From: an uncultured Lachnospiraceae bacterium
GTDB lineage: Bacteria; Bacillota; Clostridia; Lachnospirales; Lachnospiraceae
NCBI GenBank assembly: GCA_902780385.1
Contig: CACZFF010000019.1
Location: 27,211-91,210, forward strand
Length of the DNA stretch: 64,000 nt
Direction of reading: 5' to 3'
Below are positions 59,758 to 64,000 of the stretch, piece by piece; position 1 is the stretch's first letter, and each line of letters starts with the position of its first letter. Below the pieces are notes generated by a model. That model was not told where the DNA came from. It did not search any database and saw only the letters and a program-made list of their open reading frames with translations. The position numbers were made by a program, and so were the translations under genes.

Positions 59758-59786
59758 TGTTATAAAGACATTTATTCGCACATATT
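59757..59786 (+). promoter_or_regulatory. Block promoter P6
   Basis: TTGTTA (59757-59762), 18 bp, CATATT (59781-59786) preceded by TTCGCA. The leader has ACTGAACATTCATGGAG and then AAAGGAG before ATG 59837. Confidence 0.7.
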
Positions 59787-59836
59787 TCAGGAAGAAACTG
59801 TTACTGAACATTCATGGAGAAGAAAGGAGAAAAGAA

Positions 59837-60319
59837 ATGAATGCCTACAAATACACCATGCAACTTGACGAAGACCGTCTTCCTATGCTTGTAAAAGAAA
59901 AGGCATATTACAGGGTGGACCGCAGGTGTTGCTTTGATGACGCCCAGAAGATATGGGAGCTTTCCCAGACGATTGGCCTCGATAAGATGGCTGAAGAATA
60001 CATGTACTGTGTCTGTATGGATACGAAATTACGGGTGATCGGACTGTTCGAGGTTTCACACGGCACAGTATTCTATTCTCTCGCATCACCAAGGGAAATA
60101 TTCCAGAAGGCCCTGATGCTTGGGGCAGTATACATCACCCTGATCCACAACCATCCGAGCGGAGACCCGGCTCCTTCTCCTGAAGACATTGGCCTTACAA
60201 GGTCTGTTTTCGATGCAGGAGAAGTCCTTGGTATCACGCTCATAGATCATGTTGTGGTTGGCTACAACTGCTACTGTTCGCTCAGAAGTGAGGGACGGGA
60301 GCCGTTTACAAAGAGATAA
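59837..60319 (+). CDS. RadC-type JAB/MPN-domain protein
   Basis: The 160-residue protein has a complete JAMM zinc motif: His104-x-His106, Ser114 and Asp117 in HNHPSGDPAPSPEDIGLT. Unlike long RadC it lacks the N-terminal helix-hairpin-helix half, a form common on plasmids, phages and ICEs. RadC-like proteins of mobile DNA are thought to be anti-restriction or repair factors; biochemistry is unsettled. AAAGGAG precedes the ATG, and rtcB follows after 18 bases. Confidence 0.88.
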   Translation: MNAYKYTMQLDEDRLPMLVKEKAYYRVDRRCCFDDAQKIWELSQTIGLDKMAEEYMYCVCMDTKLRVIGLFEVSHGTVFYSLASPREIFQKALMLGAVYITLIHNHPSGDPAPSPEDIGLTRSVFDAGEVLGITLIDHVVVGYNCYCSLRSEGREPFTKR

Positions 60320-60337
60320 AGGAAAAGGAGAAGAACA

Positions 60338-61534
60338 ATGTTTGAACTTAAGGGAAAATATGGAACTGCAAAAGTATTCACTGACCTGGCAGATGATAAA
60401 AGCATCTCGCAGGTTATGGGTCTTTTGAACCAGCCGTTCTCGGAAGGGCAGAAGATCAGGCTGATGCCCGACATCCATGCCGGTGCCGGGTGTACGATCG
60501 GGACAACGATGACGGTCACTGACCGTATCTGCCCGAACCTGGTCGGCGTCGACATCGGATGTGGGATGCATGCGGTCAAGATTGAAGAGCGTGACGTGGA
60601 TTTTGCCAGCCTGGATGCCGTGATTCGGGAGTATATCCCAAGCGGTTTCGATATCCGGGAATCCGCACACAAAAATGCGTCCGGCATAAACCTTCAGGAG
60701 CTTTTCTGTGCAGAGGCATGTGACCTCGACAGAGCCGAAAAATCTGTCGGCACACTGGGAGGAGGAAACCATTTCATCGAAATCGACAAAGCGTCGGACG
60801 GGAGTCTCTGGCTCGTGATCCATTCCGGTTCCCGAAACCTTGGAAAACAGGTGGCAACATTCTACCAGGATGAAGCCATCAAGAGCCTCCACGGAGTCGA
60901 CCGCGACCTGATCAACAAAACGATTGCCGACCTGAAGGAGCAGGGGCGCCAGAAAGACATCCAGAAATCCATTGCTGCCCTGCAGCCTGTTCATAAGGAT
61001 GTCCCGGATGCCATTTGCTGGTGTGAAGGCGAACTGTTTGAGAAGTATGTCCATGACATGAAGCTCACACAGAAATTCGCTGATATCAACCGCAGGACGA
61101 TGGCAGAAGTCATCCTCGATAAAATGGAACTCCATGCTGTGGATTCGTTCACTACGATCCACAATTATCTCGATACAGAAAATATGGTCCTGCGCAAGGG
61201 TGCAGTTTCCGCAGCAAAAGGAGAACGTCTTCTGATCCCCATGAACATGCGCGACGGGTCCCTCATCTGTATCGGGAAAGGGAATCCAGACTGGAACTGC
61301 TCGGCTCCACACGGTGCCGGCAGGCTCATGAGCCGCGGACAGGCAAAAGAAGCCATCTCGATGGAAGATTTTGCGGAATCTATGGAGGGTATCTGGACAT
61401 CTTCAGTGTCTGAAACGACCATCGACGAAAGTCCTATGGCGTACAAGCCAATGGAAGCGATCATTGAAAATATCGGGGATACAGTCGAGATTATCGACAG
61501 GATAATCCCTGTATATAATTTCAAGGCCGGATGA
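60338..61534 (+). CDS. rtcB: RNA-splicing ligase RtcB
   Basis: RtcB joins RNA 2',3'-cyclic phosphate or 3'-phosphate ends to 5'-OH ends using GTP and Mn2+. Metal-site and catalytic features are visible: VGVDIGCGMH (Asp72, Cys75), TLGGGNHFIEI, HSGSRNLGK and SAPHGAGR, whose His accepts GMP. The 398-residue length is that of a compact bacterial RtcB. No archease gene is nearby. In a mobile element it could repair tRNAs cut by host anticodon nucleases. GGAAAAGGAG precedes the ATG; it follows the RadC-type gene in one operon. Confidence 0.93.
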   Translation: MFELKGKYGTAKVFTDLADDKSISQVMGLLNQPFSEGQKIRLMPDIHAGAGCTIGTTMTVTDRICPNLVGVDIGCGMHAVKIEERDVDFASLDAVIREYIPSGFDIRESAHKNASGINLQELFCAEACDLDRAEKSVGTLGGGNHFIEIDKASDGSLWLVIHSGSRNLGKQVATFYQDEAIKSLHGVDRDLINKTIADLKEQGRQKDIQKSIAALQPVHKDVPDAICWCEGELFEKYVHDMKLTQKFADINRRTMAEVILDKMELHAVDSFTTIHNYLDTENMVLRKGAVSAAKGERLLIPMNMRDGSLICIGKGNPDWNCSAPHGAGRLMSRGQAKEAISMEDFAESMEGIWTSSVSETTIDESPMAYKPMEAIIENIGDTVEIIDRIIPVYNFKAG

Positions 61535-61558
61535 AAAGAAGGAAAATGCAAAAAACTC

Positions 61559-61589
61559 AGCACCTGTGTATCTGCAGGTGCTGTTTTTT
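61559..61589 (+). terminator. Terminator merging into block promoter P7
   Basis: AGCACCTG and CAGGTGCT pair around an 8-base loop, followed by six T residues that overlap the next -35. Confidence 0.88.
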
Positions 61590-61617
61590 GTTGTATCCTT
61601 CCCTATTGTCCCATATG
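61588..61617 (+). promoter_or_regulatory. Block promoter P7
   Basis: TTGTTG (61588-61593), 18 bp, CATATG (61612-61617) preceded by TTGTCC. The leader has CCTGAAAACAATATGGAG and then AAAGGAG before ATG 61668. Confidence 0.7.
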
Positions 61618-61667
61618 TATTCCACAAGAACCTGAAAACAATATGGAGACAAAGAAAGGAGCATAAA

Positions 61668-62066
61668 ATGATCAATAATCACAAAATAGGAGAGTGGAGA
61701 GAAGAGGTGCGTTACGCGCTCATGTTCTATGTCGATCGTTACGGAGGTTATGCTTTCCCGTGCGACAAGGATGGGAACGTGCTTATGGACCAGATGGAAG
61801 AGCCGGCAAGAAAGAACTATGCAGATTGCCTGGCCCATCCGGAGAAGTACCCGTACGGGTTCAATGAAGTCCACAAGGACGTAAACAGATACCGCGAGCC
61901 GGATACCGGCACCTGCCGCTGCGGACAGGAAATGTCCCTGACCAATGAATATATGGGCGCGTGCCAGTGCCCGAAATGCGGCCAGTGGTACAGCATTTCC
62001 GGGCAGGAGCTCCTTCCCCCGAGTGAATGGGGATGGGACGGGACGCCGATCGATGACGATTACTGA
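61668..62066 (+). CDS. Zinc-ribbon protein of mobile elements
   Basis: The 132-residue protein contains a four-cysteine ribbon (CRCG...CQCPKCG) followed by QWYSISGQELLPPSEW. This ribbon plus the G-Q-E-L-PP tail is a pattern I recall from small proteins on Firmicutes conjugative elements; function unknown. ATG 61668 follows AAAGGAG. It heads a four-gene unit that ends with the Dam-like methylase. Confidence 0.75.
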   Translation: MINNHKIGEWREEVRYALMFYVDRYGGYAFPCDKDGNVLMDQMEEPARKNYADCLAHPEKYPYGFNEVHKDVNRYREPDTGTCRCGQEMSLTNEYMGACQCPKCGQWYSISGQELLPPSEWGWDGTPIDDDY

Positions 62067-62080
62067 AAGGATGCATAAGA

Positions 62081-62419
62081 ATGAAATACTATTATATCCC
62101 ATACAAACAAGGTACAGAACTGGAACCATTTGACTCTTTTTATAACGCACCTAAGCGTGCCGGAGAATTTCTTCGCTTTGAGGATTATCCAACACACCGG
62201 CATGAGTCATACGGATATGTTCATATCATGGAACTCATCCCGGAGAAACGGATGATGTCTGTCAAGTACCTGCGTTCACATATCGGCAGGTTCTCTATAT
62301 TAGAGACAGACAGGAAAAACGTGTTCCGGGAAGCCGGCTCCTATTGGTTGGCAGAGTTCGAGAAGGCTCACGACACAGAGATATATAAACAACACAAAAG
62401 GAAGGAGAAAAGATCATGA
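62081..62419 (+). CDS. Unknown small protein
   Basis: The 112-residue basic protein begins MKYYYIPYKQGTELEPF and has no recognisable domain, signal or membrane segment. Spacing (14 bases from the upstream stop) and the 4-base overlap with the next start indicate an operon. Confidence 0.7.
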   Translation: MKYYYIPYKQGTELEPFDSFYNAPKRAGEFLRFEDYPTHRHESYGYVHIMELIPEKRMMSVKYLRSHIGRFSILETDRKNVFREAGSYWLAEFEKAHDTEIYKQHKRKEKRS

Positions 62420-62958
62420 GCAAAGACAGTGGGCGTATAGTCCGTATCCGGCGCGCTTATAACATGAAAAGCCACCCTATTCAGGAATATGACGTGACCT
62501 GCCCTGCATCTGACCTCGTATTCATCTCGGGCTTGATACTGCGGTATATATCCATTTTGGACGGGTACAGGAAAGATATTCAGTACCTGGCATATTACCG
62601 TAACAAGTTTTTGTCTATTTCGGAGAAATTGGCAGGGGCAAATAACTTTAGCACAGATGAAATCCCATGCGCATATGGAAGCCTTGTGCTGGTTATCTGT
62701 ATGCTTCGAGATGAAAATATCTGGGCCGAGACGGAATATGCCGGCAGCAGCAACTTCCGCAGGATCGCGGAAAATCTGTCTCTTCAGATCGGCTATGACT
62801 ATGACACGGCAATTGAAAAATGCCGCAAAAAGGCTGAAAAGGAAGATGCCGACAATGATGTCGGTGATGAAGCAATGTCCCTGATGGTAAAAAAAGCCAA
62901 AAGAGAGGCTGAATACCAGAAGAAAAAGAAAGAAGAGAAAGAAAGGGCAAAAAAGTGA
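62416..62958 (+). CDS. Unknown protein with charged C-terminal tail
   Basis: The 180-residue protein has a mixed N-terminal region and a long Lys/Glu-rich helical tail (about residues 155-180) probably forming a coiled coil. It overlaps its neighbours by 4 bases on both sides (ATGA and GTGA), a sign of tight translational coupling. AAGGAG precedes the ATG. No family is recognised. Confidence 0.7.
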   Translation: MSKDSGRIVRIRRAYNMKSHPIQEYDVTCPASDLVFISGLILRYISILDGYRKDIQYLAYYRNKFLSISEKLAGANNFSTDEIPCAYGSLVLVICMLRDENIWAETEYAGSSNFRRIAENLSLQIGYDYDTAIEKCRKKAEKEDADNDVGDEAMSLMVKKAKREAEYQKKKKEEKERAKK

Positions 62959-63911
62959 AAACAGAAGAGTGCTGCCGCTGGTGCGGGAGCACAGAAAAAG
63001 ATGATATTGCCAAAGACGGTAGCGGCTTCTGGTGCGCGGATTGTGATGGGTTCACCTATTACGATAACGAAAAAAACAAAAGGCACCGGATGCTGCTTGT
63101 CCTTGAGTCTGAAAAGGGCATCTACCCGGATATGGAAAGGAGGCATAAGCTGAAAAAGCAGATCTCGCCTCTCCGTTATCCCGGCGGGAAGTCGAAAATC
63201 GCACACTGGCTACTTATGCAGACGCAGCCGTGGCAGATGGACAGTTTTGTCGAGGTATTTGCAGGCGGGGCCTCTGTCGGGCTAAGCCTTCTTGATGCCG
63301 GGCGTATCAAAAAGCTTCTATTGAATGATGCGGACCCAAACGTATACGCTTTTTGGAAGGCAGTGCTGTACGCGCCGGGCAGCCTTATCCGGAAGATTGA
63401 AGAAACTGTCCCGGACAGGGAGGCTTTCTTTTCAGCGAAGGAACGCTTGAGGGAAGACATTACGGATCAGGAACGGGCATGGTGCTTTTTCCTTATTAAC
63501 CGGACAGCTTTTTCCGGGATCCAGATGGCAAATCCCATGAAGGATATTGCATCCAGATGGAACCCGATGAATCTTACGAAAAGGATAAAGCGGATCGCAT
63601 CCATGAAAGACAGAATTTCCCTGTACAACATGGACGCCTGCGACTTCCTGGAACAGTATGCGTACTGGACAGAAAACACGACATTATTCATTGATCCGCC
63701 ATATTACGGGCAGGGAAAGAGGTTGTATCCACACGCTTACGACATCGATGGCCATGAGAACTTTGCGGATATGGTCAATTCTCTCTATACCGGTTTTGGA
63801 GGCCCGGACATTATCATTACATATGATGACTGCCGGGAGATTGAAAACCTGTATCCCTGGGCGGATATCCAGAGGATCGGCAGGAACTATTCCTGCAGGA
63901 AGAGCAAATAA
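62955..63911 (+). CDS. Zinc ribbon fused to Dam-type adenine methyltransferase
   Basis: Residues 1-35 form a CxxC...CxxC zinc ribbon (Cys7, Cys10, Cys27, Cys30). From about residue 68 the protein is a D12-class N6-adenine methyltransferase: ISPLRYPGGKSK (SAM site), SFVEVFAGGASVGL, LNDADPNVYAFW and the catalytic FIDPPYYG. No restriction endonuclease gene is nearby, so it is likely an orphan methylase protecting element DNA. The GTG start at 62955 overlaps the upstream stop. An internal ATG at 63132 near an AAGGAGG could give the methylase alone. Confidence 0.88.
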   Translation: MKTEECCRWCGSTEKDDIAKDGSGFWCADCDGFTYYDNEKNKRHRMLLVLESEKGIYPDMERRHKLKKQISPLRYPGGKSKIAHWLLMQTQPWQMDSFVEVFAGGASVGLSLLDAGRIKKLLLNDADPNVYAFWKAVLYAPGSLIRKIEETVPDREAFFSAKERLREDITDQERAWCFFLINRTAFSGIQMANPMKDIASRWNPMNLTKRIKRIASMKDRISLYNMDACDFLEQYAYWTENTTLFIDPPYYGQGKRLYPHAYDIDGHENFADMVNSLYTGFGGPDIIITYDDCREIENLYPWADIQRIGRNYSCRKSK

Positions 63912-63921
63912 TATTCAAAAG

Positions 63922-63949
63922 AAAGGCACCGGGAATCCGGTGCTTTTTT
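63922..63949 (+). terminator. Terminator merging into block promoter P8
   Basis: AAAGGCACCGG and CCGGTGCTTT arms with a short loop and a six-T run that runs into the next -35. Confidence 0.88.
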
Positions 63950-63977
63950 GTTATGTCTATCATTTTTCTCCTATATA
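63948..63977 (+). promoter_or_regulatory. Block promoter P8, downstream gene outside window
   Basis: TTGTTA (63948-63953), 18 bp, TATATA (63972-63977) preceded by TTCTCC. The leader starts ACTGAAACATA at the window edge, so another gene of the block should follow within about 40 bases. Confidence 0.7.
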
Positions 63978-64000
63978 TACCACAGAAGCACTGAAACATA

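Overview
The window looks like a chromosomal segment of an anaerobic gut-type Firmicute, most probably a Clostridia/Lachnospiraceae member. The clues are the gene order priA-def-fmt-metallopeptidase-rsmB-rlmN-stp-prkC-rsgA, strong AGGAGG-type ribosome binding sites, an electron-bifurcation-style acyl-CoA module, mannose-family PTS genes and an NHLP-type peptide exporter. The host part is fairly GC-rich for a clostridium. The assignment rests on gene content and order only.

Layout. 1-10.6 kb: housekeeping block for replication restart, N-terminal formyl-Met processing, rRNA modification, the Ser/Thr phosphatase/kinase pair and a ribosome-assembly GTPase. 11-14.2 kb: formate/nitrite-type channel and RecD2 helicase. 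14.5-22 kb: a MarR regulator followed by EtfBA, a crotonase, a propionate-CoA-transferase-like enzyme and an acyl-CoA dehydrogenase, together a CoA-thioester reduction module. The crotonase is broken by a perfect 19-bp tandem duplication. 22.5-28.4 kb: an aconitase-superfamily hydratase, then a minus-strand pair (double-TPM membrane protein and zinc-ribbon protein). 28.7-40.4 kb: sugar sensing and uptake: substrate-binding protein, histidine kinase, response regulator, second binding protein, mannose-family PTS EIIA/B/C/D, an HPr paralogue with Asp at position 15, a HAD phosphatase and a GH32 sucrose/fructan hydrolase. 40.4-43.8 kb: kptA, trpS, xpt and a QueT-like transporter. 43.9-49.9 kb: a peptide export locus with two double-glycine precursors (one carrying a zinc ribbon, one an SH3b domain), a short NHLP-type secretion protein and two large ABC transporters. 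50.3-51.1 kb: an anti-sigma-type kinase and a STAS antagonist.

From about 51.2 kb the character changes. A repeat-dense, gene-poor junction leads into an AT-richer block (52.2 kb to the end) in which all genes point right. Their products are typical of phage, plasmid or ICE accessory DNA: a RelA/SpoT-like protein next to an HD hydrolase, a SymE-like protein, an ATP-grasp-like protein, a RadC-type JAB protein, RtcB RNA ligase, a zinc ribbon-Dam fusion and several proteins I do not recognise. Almost every transcription unit in this block begins with the same cassette: a hairpin terminator whose T-run forms the -35 (TTGTTA), exactly 18 nt, a YATATR -10 preceded by a TTCTCC-like stretch, and usually a leader containing ATGGAG followed by AAGGAG.

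Structured repeats are scattered throughout: a 165-bp element (two full copies and one remnant) whose stems show compensatory base changes and which is flanked by direct repeats; long perfect palindromes with a GGGGACGGTTCT core; and a 192-bp nested inverted-repeat element. No rRNA, tRNA or CRISPR was found.
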